A stretch of 64,000 bases of DNA from DAOUKH01 sp964291475 (GCA_964291475.2 OZ220079.1:62001-126000), one strand, 5' to 3'. Counted from the first letter of the stretch, positions 8,121 to 16,034 are shown. A program made the numbers and translations. The notes: generated from the sequence alone by a model not told the origin.

Positions 8121-8810
8121 CTATGCCCCCGCCTCTGGTGCAGGCTGCTGCCCGGCGGCGGCGCGCGCCGCGGACTCGGCGCTGGCCAGGGCCGCACCCA
8201 CGGCGCCGCGGGGCTCGCGGTCACGCGGCTCACGGTCCTCTCGAGGGCGTCGCTGGGCCGGGCGAGGCGGCCGCGGCGAGCGCGGCTCAGGCGGCGGCGA
8301 CGCCAACTGTTCCGCCGCGAGCGCCTTGCGCGCCTCGACGGCGTTTTCGGGCAGGCGCATTTCGTCCAGCGCCATGAACGTCGCCTTCACCACGTTGATG
8401 GGGTTGCGGGAGCCGAGCACCTTGCTCAGCAGGTCGCGGATGCCCGCCGCCTGCGCAACCGCGCGCACGCCCGCGCCCGCGATGACACCCGTGCCGGGCG
8501 CGGCGGGCTTGAGGACGATCTTCGTTGCGCCGAACTTGATGACGCGCTCGTGGGGAATCGTGCTCCCTTTCAGCGCGAGTTTGACCATATTCTTGCGAGC
8601 GATCGTCGTGCCCTTCCGCACCGCCTCGGGGACCTCGCCGGCCTTGCCCAGGCCGATCCCAACCGAGCCCGAACCGTCGCCCACGACGACCATCGCGTTG
8701 AAACTGAAGTTGCGCCCGCCCTTCACGACCTTGGCGACGCGCTTGATGCTGACGACGCGCTCCTGCAAGCCCATCGCGGCGAGCTCGCTGGTGCGGTCCC
8801 TTCGTTGCAT
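8121..8810 (-). CDS. rpsE: 30S ribosomal protein S5 with Pro/Arg-rich tail
   Basis: Small-subunit protein at the mRNA entry site, important for fidelity. The S5 N-domain (ERVVSIKRVAKVVKGGRNFS) and C-domain (GVIAGAGVRAVAQAAGI) are complete by about residue 168. A low-complexity tail of about 60 residues follows (PRPPRPAQRRPREDREPRDR, then Ala-rich). The chosen start is ATG at 8808-8810. A TTG six bases upstream, overlapping the rplR stop as TTGA, is a possible alternative and would add two residues. Confidence 0.94.
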   Translation of the reverse strand: MQRRDRTSELAAMGLQERVVSIKRVAKVVKGGRNFSFNAMVVVGDGSGSVGIGLGKAGEVPEAVRKGTTIARKNMVKLALKGSTIPHERVIKFGATKIVLKPAAPGTGVIAGAGVRAVAQAAGIRDLLSKVLGSRNPINVVKATFMALDEMRLPENAVEARKALAAEQLASPPPEPRSPRPPRPAQRRPREDREPRDREPRGAVGAALASAESAARAAAGQQPAPEAGA

Positions 8811-8812
8811 AG

Positions 8813-9178
8813 TCAAAAGACCAGGCCCCCTTTTCGCGCCGCCTCGGCGAGGGCGCGCACCCTGCCGTGATAGCGAAAGCCGCCGCGGTCGAAGACGACG
8901 CTCTTGACGCCGGCCTCTGTGGCGCGCTTGGCTAGGATCTCGCCGACTTGCGCGGCGCGTTCGACCTTGCGTCCCGAAGCCACTCGCAGCGGCGCTTCAA
9001 GCGTGGACGCGGCGGCGACCGTCGCCCCGCGGGAGTCGTCGATCACCTGTGCATAGATATGGTTGAGGCTGCGATAGACAGCCAGCCGGGGACGCTCCGT
9101 CACGCCCCGGACCCGCTGCCGCACCCGCCGGTGGCGCACGATTCTCGCTTTCGCCGCCGTTCTTGCCCGTTGCGCCAT
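8813..9178 (-). CDS. rplR: 50S ribosomal protein L18
   Basis: Binds 5S rRNA in the central protuberance together with L5. The 121 residues include RPRLAVYRSLNHIYAQVIDD, the VFDRGGFRYHGRVRALAEAAR signature and a normal end. It lies 50 bp after rplF and is immediately followed by rpsE. Confidence 0.97.
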   Translation of the reverse strand: MAQRARTAAKARIVRHRRVRQRVRGVTERPRLAVYRSLNHIYAQVIDDSRGATVAAASTLEAPLRVASGRKVERAAQVGEILAKRATEAGVKSVVFDRGGFRYHGRVRALAEAARKGGLVF

Positions 9179-9228
9179 TTGCTCTCGGTCCTCTTGCCTC
9201 GCCGTCTCGCTCTACGATGCCGGGATGG

Positions 9229-9771
9229 CTAGAGCTTCTTGCCGCCCTTGCCCGGCTTCAGTTTCACGTTCTCGCCCGCGTAGCGGATGCCCTTGCCTTT
9301 GTAGCGGTCAGGAGGCCGCATCTTGCGGATCTTCGCCGCCATCAGCCCCACGATCTCCTTCTCCGCACCGCGGACGTGGATGCGCGTCTGGCCTTCGACC
9401 TCAAGCTCGATCCCAGGGAGCGGCTCAACGTAGACCTGATGGCTCAGGCCCACCTGAAGCTGTACGCCCGGGCCCTGCTGCGACGCGCGGTAGCCTACGC
9501 CGACGATGTCCAGCGACCGCTGGTAGCCCTCGCTCACGCCGATGACCATGTTGTTGATCAACGACCGCGTCAGGCCGTGGAGCGAGCGGGCCGCCTTCTC
9601 GTCGTTCTTCCGCGTCACGACGATGGCGCCGTCGCGCTGCTCGATAACGACAAGGTCGCTGAACTCGCGTGCGAGCTCGCCCTTGGGTCCCTTGGTCTTG
9701 ACCACAGAGCCGTCGACCTCGACGTTGACGCCGGCGGGGATGGGAACGGGCAATTTGCCTACACGTGACAT
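9229..9771 (-). CDS. rplF: 50S ribosomal protein L6
   Basis: Two-domain 23S rRNA binder near the factor-binding centre. The 180 residues start MSRVGKLPVPIPAGVNVEV and contain GVGYRASQQG and the C-terminal motif RKMRPPDRYKGKGIRYAGE. Length and motifs are typical. It sits in standard order between rpsH and rplR. Confidence 0.97.
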   Translation of the reverse strand: MSRVGKLPVPIPAGVNVEVDGSVVKTKGPKGELAREFSDLVVIEQRDGAIVVTRKNDEKAARSLHGLTRSLINNMVIGVSEGYQRSLDIVGVGYRASQQGPGVQLQVGLSHQVYVEPLPGIELEVEGQTRIHVRGAEKEIVGLMAAKIRKMRPPDRYKGKGIRYAGENVKLKPGKGGKKL

Positions 9772-9786
9772 GGCGGTTGGTCCTGT

Positions 9787-10182
9787 TTACCAGACGACGC
9801 AGAGCACCTCGCCCCCGACCTTCTCACGCCAGGCCTGCCGGCCGGTCATGATGCCCTTCGGGGTCGAGACGATGGTCGTGCCGAGCCCCCCGTAGACACG
9901 GGGGACTTCGTTGTGGCCTGAATAGATGCGCAGCGACGGCTTGCTGACGCGCTGCACCCCAGTGATCGCCGGCGTGCTCTTCTCGCCGTAGATGAGATAG
10001 ATCTTGAGCTGGCGCTGCGGCCCGCTCTTTTGTGGGGCGAAGTCGCGGACGAAGCCCTCCTCTTTGAGGATGCCGCAGATGGACTCCTTCACTTTGGAGT
10101 AGGGCACCGTCACGGACGAATGCCCCGCCGAGGAGGCATTACGGACGCGGGTGAGCAGGTCGGCGATTGGGTCGGTATTCAC
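9787..10182 (-). CDS. rpsH: 30S ribosomal protein S8
   Basis: Central-domain 16S rRNA binder; in E. coli it represses the spc operon. The 131 residues start MNTDPIADLLTRVRNASSAG and end with the signature STPKGIMTGRQAWREKVGGE then VLCVVW. Length is normal. It starts 21 bp after rpsN. Confidence 0.97.
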   Translation of the reverse strand: MNTDPIADLLTRVRNASSAGHSSVTVPYSKVKESICGILKEEGFVRDFAPQKSGPQRQLKIYLIYGEKSTPAITGVQRVSKPSLRIYSGHNEVPRVYGGLGTTIVSTPKGIMTGRQAWREKVGGEVLCVVW

Positions 10183-10203
10183 GGTTCAACTACTACCTTG
10201 TTT

Positions 10204-10389
10204 CTACCAGCTTGCTTTCCGGACGCCGGGGATCTCGCCGCGCAGGGCCAGCTCGCGGAAGCAGATGCGGCACAGCCCGAACATGCGGATGTAGGCGCGG
10301 GGACGCCCGCAGCGATTGCAGCGGTTATGCCCCTGCACCCCGAACTTGGGGGGGCGCTTCCACTTCTCGATCTTGCCTTTCTTGGCCAA
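10204..10389 (-). CDS. rpsN: 30S ribosomal protein S14, zinc-binding short form
   Basis: Small-subunit head protein. This is the 61-residue zinc form (type Z), with C24, C27, C40 and C43 in CNRCGRPRAYIRMFGLCRIC. The short form is typical of Gram-positives, Chloroflexi and Thermus, while proteobacteria usually use the 100-residue form. It lies between rplE (30 bp) and rpsH in the standard order. Confidence 0.97.
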   Translation of the reverse strand: MAKKGKIEKWKRPPKFGVQGHNRCNRCGRPRAYIRMFGLCRICFRELALRGEIPGVRKASW

Positions 10390-10419
10390 CGCTTCCTCCG
10401 TTGCTCTTCGATGCCGCTT

Positions 10420-11166
10420 TTACGCGGCCGCCTCTTCGGTCTCCCGGGCGAAGGCGAACCCAAGATGCTTCAGCAGGGACTTCCCCTGTTCGTCGTTCGG
10501 GGCGCTGGTGACGATCGTGATCTGGAACCCGCGCAGCCGGTCGATGCTGTTGTAGTCGATTTCGGGGAAAACGGTCTGCTCTCGGAAGCCGAGCGAGTAG
10601 TTTCCGCGGCCGTCGAAGCCGTGGTTGGGCGCGCCGCGGAAGTCGCGTATCCGGGGCAGCGCCACGTTGATCAGCCGGTCGAGAAACTCATACATCCGGG
10701 CACCGCGCATCGTCACCATCATGCCGATGGTCATTCCCTCGCGGATCTTGAACGCGGCCACCGACTTCTTGGCCTTGGTGGTCACCGGCTGCTGGCCGGT
10801 GATCGTGGACAGGTCGCGCTGCGCCGCTTCCAGCGCCTTGGCGTTGGTGAGCGCCTCGCCGAGGCCGATGTTCACCACGACCTTCTGCACGCGGGGCGCC
10901 TGCATGATGCTGGACAGGGAGAACTCCGAGCACAGCGCCGGCACGATCTCTTCACGGTATCGCGTTGCCAGACGCGGAACATAGCTCGGCCCGGCGGCCT
11001 GCGCGCCGTTCGTCGCCTCGGAAGCCTTCTCGGCCGCCGCGGCCTTGGCCTTCGAGCCGCGCGACTTGCCCGCGCCCTTCTTCGGCGCGGCTTTCGCCTT
11101 CGTAGCGCGGGCCTTCGGCTTCGCCTTCGCCGCCGGCGCTTCTTTCTTGTCCGCTTCTTCCGCCAT
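10420..11166 (-). CDS. rplE: 50S ribosomal protein L5 with Lys/Ala-rich N-terminal arm
   Basis: 5S rRNA binder that contacts the P-site tRNA. The L5 core (VPRLATRYREEIVPALC, VNIGLGEALTNAK, FDGRGNYSLGFREQTVFPEI) starts at about residue 61. Before it lies a 60-residue arm rich in Lys and Ala (KAKPKARATKAKAAPKK). The ATG at 11164-11166 was chosen because AGGGAA precedes it and because the frame further upstream only mirrors rplX. The total of 248 residues compares with about 180 for ordinary L5. The arm resembles H1-like basic tails and may bind rRNA. Confidence 0.94.
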   Translation of the reverse strand: MAEEADKKEAPAAKAKPKARATKAKAAPKKGAGKSRGSKAKAAAAEKASEATNGAQAAGPSYVPRLATRYREEIVPALCSEFSLSSIMQAPRVQKVVVNIGLGEALTNAKALEAAQRDLSTITGQQPVTTKAKKSVAAFKIREGMTIGMMVTMRGARMYEFLDRLINVALPRIRDFRGAPNHGFDGRGNYSLGFREQTVFPEIDYNSIDRLRGFQITIVTSAPNDEQGKSLLKHLGFAFARETEEAAA

Positions 11167-11174
11167 ACCGTTCC

Positions 11175-11507
11175 CTATTCGATCTCTTGGTTGCACGCCT
11201 TGCAGACGCGCATCTTCCGCCGCCGATCCTCGCCACCCTCGCCGAACTTGATGACGCGGATGGCGAGCCGCCCCGCCTTCGAACACGCCGGGCAGATGAG
11301 TTTGACCTTCGACGCGTTGATCGAGGCCGGCATCTCGACGATGCCCGCTTGCCGCACCGTGGGGCTGGGCCGCACGTGCTTCTTGATCGTGTTCACACTG
11401 TCGATCACCAGGCGGCCGTGCTTGCGGTCCACGCTCAGGATGCGGCCCTGTTTGCCGCGGTCCTTGCCCCGGACCACCACGACGTTGTCATTTCGTCTGA
11501 GTTTCAT
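11175..11507 (-). CDS. rplX: 50S ribosomal protein L24
   Basis: Assembly-initiator protein of the 50S subunit. The KOW motif (NVVVVRGKDRGKQGRILSVD) and HVRPSPTVRQAGIVE are clear. The C-terminal part has two Cys pairs, C72/C75 and C102/C105, which could form a zinc site. The 110 residues are within the family range. It follows rplN by 4 bp and precedes rplE by 8 bp. Confidence 0.97.
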   Translation of the reverse strand: MKLRRNDNVVVVRGKDRGKQGRILSVDRKHGRLVIDSVNTIKKHVRPSPTVRQAGIVEMPASINASKVKLICPACSKAGRLAIRVIKFGEGGEDRRRKMRVCKACNQEIE

Positions 11508-11511
11508 ATCG

Positions 11512-11880
11512 CTACAGGACTTCGGGGGCCAGAGAGATGATCTTCATATAGTTGCGCTCGCGGAGCTCGCGGGCCACGGGGCCGAAGATGCGCGTGCCCT
11601 GCGGATTCGACGCGTCGCGCAGGAGGACGGCGGCGTTGTCGTCGAACCGTATCTGCGACCCGTCGGGCCGGCGCACTGGCTTCGACGTCCGCACCACCAC
11701 GGCGCGCACGATCTCGCCCTTCTTGACCGCGGCCGCGGGCTGGGCCTCCTTCACCGAGCAGACGATGACGTCGCCCACGCGTGCGTAGCGGCGCCCGGTG
11801 CCGCCGGGGATGTTGATGCACTGCACTTCCCGCGCGCCGGAGTTGTCGGCGACGCGAAGGCGGCTCTCCTTCTGAATCAT
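11512..11880 (-). CDS. rplN: 50S ribosomal protein L14
   Basis: Large-subunit interface protein that forms bridge B8 and binds the silencing factor RsfS. The 122 residues start MIQKESRLRVADNSGAREVQ and contain RRPDGSQIRFDDNAAVLL and the end RERNYMKIISLAPEVL. Its ATG overlaps the rpsQ stop as ATGA. Translation therefore follows directly from the long acidic S17 tail. Confidence 0.97.
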   Translation of the reverse strand: MIQKESRLRVADNSGAREVQCINIPGGTGRRYARVGDVIVCSVKEAQPAAAVKKGEIVRAVVVRTSKPVRRPDGSQIRFDDNAAVLLRDASNPQGTRIFGPVARELRERNYMKIISLAPEVL

Positions 11881-13034
11881 GCCGCGCCGCCCTTCTTCCC
11901 GTCGTCCGACTTCTCTTCCTCAGCGGCGGGTTCTTCGGCTTCGGCCGCCGGCTCTTCAGCCTCTTCAGCGGCAGGTTCTTCAGCGGCGGGCTCTTCGGCT
12001 GCGGCTTCCGGCTCTTCCGCCTCGGCTTCCTCCGCCTCGTCGGCGGCGAGCTCTTCGGCTTCGGCCTCCGGCTCCTCGGCCTCGGCTTCCGCCGCCTCTT
12101 CAGCGGCAGGTTCTTCGGCTTCGGCTTCCGGCTCTTCGGCCTCGGCTTCCTCCGCCTCGTCGGCGGCGGGCTCTTCGGCTTCGGCTACCGGCTCTTCCGC
12201 CTCGGCTTCCTCGGCCTCGTCGGCGGCGGGCTCTTCGGCTTCGGCTGCCGGCTCTTCCGCCTCGGCTTCCTCCGCCTCGGCTTCCTCCACCTCTTCAGCG
12301 GCGGGCTCGTCGGCTTCGGGTTCCGGCTCTTCCGTCTCGGCTTCCTCGGCCTCGTCGGCGGCGGGTTCTTCGGCTTCGGCCTCCGGCTCTTCCGTCTCGG
12401 CTTCCTCGGCCTCGTCGGCGGCGGGTTCTTCGGCTTCGGCCTCCGGCTCTTCCGCCTCGGCTTCCTCGGCCTCGTCGGCGGCGGGCTCTTCGGCTTCGGC
12501 TACCGGCTCTTCCGCCTCGGCTTCCTCGGCCTCGTCGGCGGCGGGCTCTTCGGCTTCGGCTACCGGCTCTTCCGCCTCGGCTTCCTCGGCCTCGTCGGCG
12601 GCGGGCTCTTCGGCTTCGGCTACCGGCTCTTCCGCCTCGGCTTCCTCGGCCTCGTCGGCGGCGGGCTCTTCGGCAGGAGCTTCCGCAACGACGTCGTCCG
12701 CCCCGGCGGTTTTGGGCAGTTGCTCCATCTCCTCCACGAGCGTCGCGTCGACCTCTTCGGGCGCGATGTCGACCTGCTCGCCGCGGGCAAGAATCTCAAC
12801 GATCCGCCACCGCTTGTCCTTGGAAAGCGGCCGGGTCTCGACAATGCGGACCTGATCGCCCTCGCGGGTGGCGTTCTCCTCGTCGTGGACCTTGAACTTG
12901 CTGAGCCGCCGGATGGCCCGCTTGTAGACCCGGTGCCGCTGCGACCAAGGGACGGCGACCACGCGGGTCTTGTCCATCTTGTCGCTGACTACAGCGCCGA
13001 CGCGCACCTTCCGTCTGCCTCGTTCTTTCGCCAT
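11877..13034 (-). CDS. rpsQ: 30S ribosomal protein S17 with a giant acidic repeat tail
   Basis: Primary 16S rRNA binder of the 30S body. Residues 1-85 are a normal S17 (RKVRVGAVVSDKMDKTRVVA, HDEENATREGDQVRIVETRP, LSKDKRWRIVEIL). Ordinary S17 stops there, but this protein runs to 385 residues. After a short linker come about 270 residues made almost only of Glu, Ala, Pro and Asp in imperfect 20-residue repeats (core EEPAADEAEEAEAEEP), closing with EEEKSDDGKKGGAA. The frame is open throughout and its stop overlaps the rplN ATG, so the tail is truly part of the gene. It has a very large net negative charge, is surely disordered, and its function is unknown. Confidence 0.95.
   Translation of the reverse strand: MAKERGRRKVRVGAVVSDKMDKTRVVAVPWSQRHRVYKRAIRRLSKFKVHDEENATREGDQVRIVETRPLSKDKRWRIVEILARGEQVDIAPEEVDATLVEEMEQLPKTAGADDVVAEAPAEEPAADEAEEAEAEEPVAEAEEPAADEAEEAEAEEPVAEAEEPAADEAEEAEAEEPVAEAEEPAADEAEEAEAEEPEAEAEEPAADEAEEAETEEPEAEAEEPAADEAEEAETEEPEPEADEPAAEEVEEAEAEEAEAEEPAAEAEEPAADEAEEAEAEEPVAEAEEPAADEAEEAEAEEPEAEAEEPAAEEAAEAEAEEPEAEAEELAADEAEEAEAEEPEAAAEEPAAEEPAAEEAEEPAAEAEEPAAEEEKSDDGKKGGAA
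11930..12675 (-). repeat. 60-bp in-frame tandem repeat coding the S17 acidic tail
   Basis: Imperfect tandem array with a 60-bp period, each unit coding 20 acidic residues. Units at 12481-12540, 12541-12600 and 12601-12660 are identical at every base. Units at 12301-12480 differ from them at only a few positions. Units nearer the 3' end of the gene (11930-12300) are more diverged and partly out of register. The gradient from identical to diverged copies points to recent unequal exchange or slippage at the core-proximal end. The array stays in frame because the period is a multiple of three. Confidence 0.93.
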
Positions 13035-13036
13035 AA

Positions 13037-13246
13037 CTATCCTTGCGGCGTCTCCGCAATCAGCTCGCGCTCGCGGAGCACGGTCATCATCCGCGCCACG
13101 GTGCGTCGAGTCTTCCGAATCGCATTGCTATCTGAAAGCTGCTGCGTCGCCTTCTGGAAACGCAGGTTGAACAGCTCCTTGCGCGTGTTCTCCAACTCTT
13201 CCCGGAGCGCCTCGGTGGTAAGCTCTCTGACCTCTTCGATCCGCAT
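13037..13246 (-). CDS. rpmC: 50S ribosomal protein L29
   Basis: Two-helix protein at the exit tunnel that helps dock SRP and trigger factor. From the ATG at 13244-13246 the 69 residues read MRIEEVRELTTEALREELEN through LFNLRFQKATQQLSDSNAIR. The frame is open further upstream, but that part only mirrors rplP. It fits between rplP (4 bp) and rpsQ (2 bp). Confidence 0.96.
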   Translation of the reverse strand: MRIEEVRELTTEALREELENTRKELFNLRFQKATQQLSDSNAIRKTRRTVARMMTVLRERELIAETPQG

Positions 13247-13250
13247 GACC

Positions 13251-13679
13251 TTATCCCGCCGCCCCGTGCTGATCGGCGCGCGACACGATCCTCGTCTTGA
13301 TGGGGAGCTTCGCCCCGGCCTTCCGCATCGCCTCGACGGCGACATCTTCGCGCACGCCCGAGAGCTCAATCATCATCTTGCCTCGCCGGACCCTGGCGAC
13401 CCAATGATCGACCGCGCCCTTGCCGCCGCCCTGCCGCACTTCCAGGGGCTTCGACGTGACGGGTTTGTCGGGGAAGATGCGGATGATGACGTCGCCGCCG
13501 CGCTTCACGTGGTGGGTGATGGCGCGGCGGGCCGCCTCGATCTGGCGGGCCGTGATCCAATGCGACTCCATGGCCTTCAGGCCGACGTCGCCGAACGCCA
13601 GCGTCGCGCCCGAATGCGCCGTACCGCGCATCTTGCCGCGATGCGCCTTGCGGTACTTGACTCGCTTAGGTTGCAGCAT
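13251..13679 (-). CDS. rplP: 50S ribosomal protein L16
   Basis: Large-subunit protein near the A-site tRNA. The 142 residues start MLQPKRVKYRKAHRGKMRGT and contain GLKAMESHWITARQIEAARR and RIFPDKPVTSKPLEVRQGGG. The upstream rpsC, in the restored frame described there, would end 11 bases inside this gene. That small overlap is usual for rpsC-rplP. Confidence 0.97.
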   Translation of the reverse strand: MLQPKRVKYRKAHRGKMRGTAHSGATLAFGDVGLKAMESHWITARQIEAARRAITHHVKRGGDVIIRIFPDKPVTSKPLEVRQGGGKGAVDHWVARVRRGKMMIELSGVREDVAVEAMRKAGAKLPIKTRIVSRADQHGAAG

Positions 13680-13714
13680 CGGTCTTCTCTTCGCCCTCGG
13701 CCGCGGCCGTCGCC

Positions 13715-14530
13715 TCAGCAGCCGGCTCTTCGGCAGGTTGCTCCACGGACGTCGCTTCCTCGGTAGGAGTCGCTCTCCTCCGCGGCAGCCGCTTCCTCGG
13801 CCGACGCCGCAGGCGCGGCCTCTTCCGCGGACTCGGGCTCCTTCATCTCCAGCGCACCCAGACCCTCGTCCTCGAGGTCGGGCTCCGGCTGGCGAATCTC
13901 GGGGAGTATCTCGCCCCGGTTGATCCAGACCTTCACGCCGATGCGGCCCATCGTCGTTGCCGCCTCGGCGATCCCGTAGTCGATGTCGGCACGGATGGTG
14001 TGGAGCGGCACCTGCCCCTCCATCTCCTTGTCCTTACGGGCGATCTCGGCACCGCCGAGCCGTCCTCCGATGTTGATCTTGATGCCCTTGGCGCCGGCCT
14101 GCATGGTGCGGCTCGCCGCCTGTTTGATCGCCCTGCGGTACGAGAGCCGCCGCTCGATCTGGTCGGCGACGTTCCGCGCGACGAGATACGCGTCGAGCTC
14201 GGGCTGCCGCACCTCGACAATATTGATGCGGACGCGCTTGCCGCTCGACGTTTCAAGCTCTTTCCTGATTTCCTCGACGCGCTGCCCGCCGCGACCGATC
14301 ACGATGCCCGGACGGGCGGTGTGGATCGTCACCACCACCTCGTGGGCGCCGCGCTCAATCTCGATGTGCGAGATGCCCGCGTCGGGGTAGCGCTTCCAGA
14401 TGTCCCTCCGGAAGCGAATGTCCTCGCCGAGCAGGTCGCGGAACTGGGCCGGCTTCGCGGCGAACCACTTCGCCTGCCAGTCCTTCACCGCGCCGAGGCG
14501 GAAGCCGATCGGGTGTACTTTCTGGCCCAC
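13715..14530 (-). CDS. rpsC: 30S ribosomal protein S3, tail apparently frameshifted
   Basis: Small-subunit head protein with a KH domain (PGIVIGRGGQRVEEIRKEL) at the mRNA entry. It starts at GTG with MGQKVHPIGFRLG. The core is complete by about residue 215 (GRIGVKVWINRGEILPE). An acidic Ala/Glu tail follows, then after EEAAAAEES the frame changes character (YRGSDVRGATCRRAGC) and stops at 13715. Skipping one base near 13770 continues the acidic tail in another frame (TPTEEATSVEQPAEEPAAEA) to a TAA at 13666-13668, just inside rplP. The shown end is therefore probably a one-base insertion or sequence error. The core is unaffected. Confidence 0.93.
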   Translation of the reverse strand: MGQKVHPIGFRLGAVKDWQAKWFAAKPAQFRDLLGEDIRFRRDIWKRYPDAGISHIEIERGAHEVVVTIHTARPGIVIGRGGQRVEEIRKELETSSGKRVRINIVEVRQPELDAYLVARNVADQIERRLSYRRAIKQAASRTMQAGAKGIKINIGGRLGGAEIARKDKEMEGQVPLHTIRADIDYGIAEAATTMGRIGVKVWINRGEILPEIRQPEPDLEDEGLGALEMKEPESAEEAAPAASAEEAAAAEESDSYRGSDVRGATCRRAGC

Positions 14531-14533
14531 GCC

Positions 14534-14872
14534 TTAGGCCTCCTCGTCGTCCACGGTAACGGTGATATGACTCGAACGCTTGCGGACGGTCCCGGCGCGG
14601 CCGCGCGCCATCGGCTGGTACCGGCGCATCTTCATCCCCTCGTTGGCGGTGATGCTCACCACGCGAAGGGCCTCGGGGTCCATCTGATAGTTGTTCTCGG
14701 CATTTGCGGCGGCCGACTTGACGGCCTTCGCCACCTCATGCGCCGCCGGAGTCGGCAGGAAGCGCAGGATCGTCAGCGCCTCTTCAACCGGGCGGCCGCG
14801 GACGGCATCGACGACCCGCCCCAGCTTCTTGGGCGAGACCCGGATGTTCTTTGCTATGGCGCGGACTTCCAC
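14534..14872 (-). CDS. rplV: 50S ribosomal protein L22
   Basis: Lines the nascent-peptide tunnel; its hairpin loop forms part of the constriction. The 112 residues start MEVRAIAKNIRVSPKKLGRV and include the loop region MKMRRYQPMARGRAGTVRKR. Length is normal. It ends 3 bp before the rpsC GTG. Confidence 0.97.
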   Translation of the reverse strand: MEVRAIAKNIRVSPKKLGRVVDAVRGRPVEEALTILRFLPTPAAHEVAKAVKSAAANAENNYQMDPEALRVVSITANEGMKMRRYQPMARGRAGTVRKRSSHITVTVDDEEA

Positions 14873-14891
14873 GATGACTCCGATGGCTTAT

Positions 14892-15182
14892 CTAGCGGAC
14901 CGACGACGTCCGTTCACTGCGGCCCTTGCCGACGTGGCCGCGGAACGTCCGGGTCGGGGCGAACTCCCCGAGGCGGTGTCCAATCATGTTCTCGGTGATG
15001 AAGACGGGCACGTGCCGGCGCCCATCGTGAACGGCAATGGTGAGCCCGACCATATCGGGCATGATCATCGAGGCCCGCGACCAGGTCTTGATCACGACCT
15101 TCTGCTGCGAGCGGGAGGCGGCCTCCACTCGCTTGGCGAGTTTGGGGTGTACGTACGGCCCCTTTTTCGTCGACCTCGACAC
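14892..15182 (-). CDS. rpsS: 30S ribosomal protein S19
   Basis: Small-subunit head protein that contacts the tRNA anticodon arm and partners S13. The 96 residues start at GTG with MSRSTKKGPYVHPKL and contain KTWSRASMIMPDMVGLTIAV and GHRLGEFAPTRTFRGHVGKG. Standard position between rplB (6 bp) and rplV. Confidence 0.97.
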   Translation of the reverse strand: MSRSTKKGPYVHPKLAKRVEAASRSQQKVVIKTWSRASMIMPDMVGLTIAVHDGRRHVPVFITENMIGHRLGEFAPTRTFRGHVGKGRSERTSSVR

Positions 15183-15188
15183 GTCGTC

Positions 15189-16025
15189 CTACTTCCTGCC
15201 CCGCCGCTTCACGATCATCGAACTGCTGGGCTTCTTCTTGCTCCGCGTCCGGTAGCCGAGGGTCGGCTTGCCCCACGGCGATTTCGGGCTCGGCATACCG
15301 ATGCCGGAGCGGCCCTCGCCGCCGCCGTGCGGGTGATCGCGCGGGGTCATCGCGACACCCCGGACGCGCGGGCGGCGGCCCTTGTGGCGCATGCGCCCGG
15401 CCTTGCCCATGTTCAGATTCTTGTGGTCGACGTTCCCCACCTGACCAACGGTGGCCATGCACTCACCGAGGAAGCGCCGCGTCTCGCCCGAGGGCAAGCG
15501 TACCAGCACGTAGTTCTCCTCTTTCGCGAGGAGCTGAGCAGAGGTCCCGGCCGACCGGACGATCTGCCCGCCCTTGCCCAGGTGCATCTCGATATTGTGG
15601 ATGCGCGTTCCCGTGGGGATTGACCGCATGGGAAGCGCGTTGCCCGGCTTGATCTCGGCACCCTGCCCGGCCTGGACGGCGTCGCCGACCTTCAGCCCGA
15701 CGGGCGCGAGCATGTACCGCTTGTCGCCGTCGACGTAGACGACGAGCGCCAAGCGGGCCGACCGGTTCGGGTCGTACTCAATGGCGGTCACCTTGCCGGG
15801 CACACCGCTCTTGTCCCGCTTGAAGTCGATGATCCGCAGCTTGCGCTTCGAGCCGCCGCCCCGGTGCCGCACGGTGATCTTGCCCCGCACGTTCCGGCCC
15901 GCGTGGTTCTTCCGCTTCGCCTTGACCAGCGACTTCTCGGGCTTGCTCTTCGTGATTTCCTCGAAGGTCGAGCCCGACATGCCGCGGCGGCCGGGGGAGG
16001 TTGGTTTGTATTTTCTGACTGGCAT
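15189..16025 (-). CDS. rplB: 50S ribosomal protein L2
   Basis: Essential core protein close to the peptidyl-transferase centre. The 278 residues start MPVRKYKPTSPGRRGMSGST. The C-terminal loop carries the conserved HPHGGGEGR, whose histidine lies nearest the active site, and the end KPTLGYRTRSKK. Typical length and context in the S10 cluster. Confidence 0.98.
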   Translation of the reverse strand: MPVRKYKPTSPGRRGMSGSTFEEITKSKPEKSLVKAKRKNHAGRNVRGKITVRHRGGGSKRKLRIIDFKRDKSGVPGKVTAIEYDPNRSARLALVVYVDGDKRYMLAPVGLKVGDAVQAGQGAEIKPGNALPMRSIPTGTRIHNIEMHLGKGGQIVRSAGTSAQLLAKEENYVLVRLPSGETRRFLGECMATVGQVGNVDHKNLNMGKAGRMRHKGRRPRVRGVAMTPRDHPHGGGEGRSGIGMPSPKSPWGKPTLGYRTRSKKKPSSSMIVKRRGRK

Positions 16026-16034
16026 GAGAAAGAT

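Noticed and set aside
12301..12660. Regular 60-bp repeats as a CRISPR-like array
   Set aside because: No unique spacers between units, and the array is in frame within rpsQ.
10030..12855. A 941-codon plus-strand open frame rich in Ser and Ala
   Set aside because: It lies opposite rpsH to rpsQ. It is open only because G+C-rich antisense frames and the 60-bp S17 repeat contain no stops. No domain is visible.
11879..12895. A plus-strand open frame coding Arg/Leu/Pro-rich repeats
   Set aside because: Another antisense reading of the S17 repeat; periodic only because the DNA is periodic.
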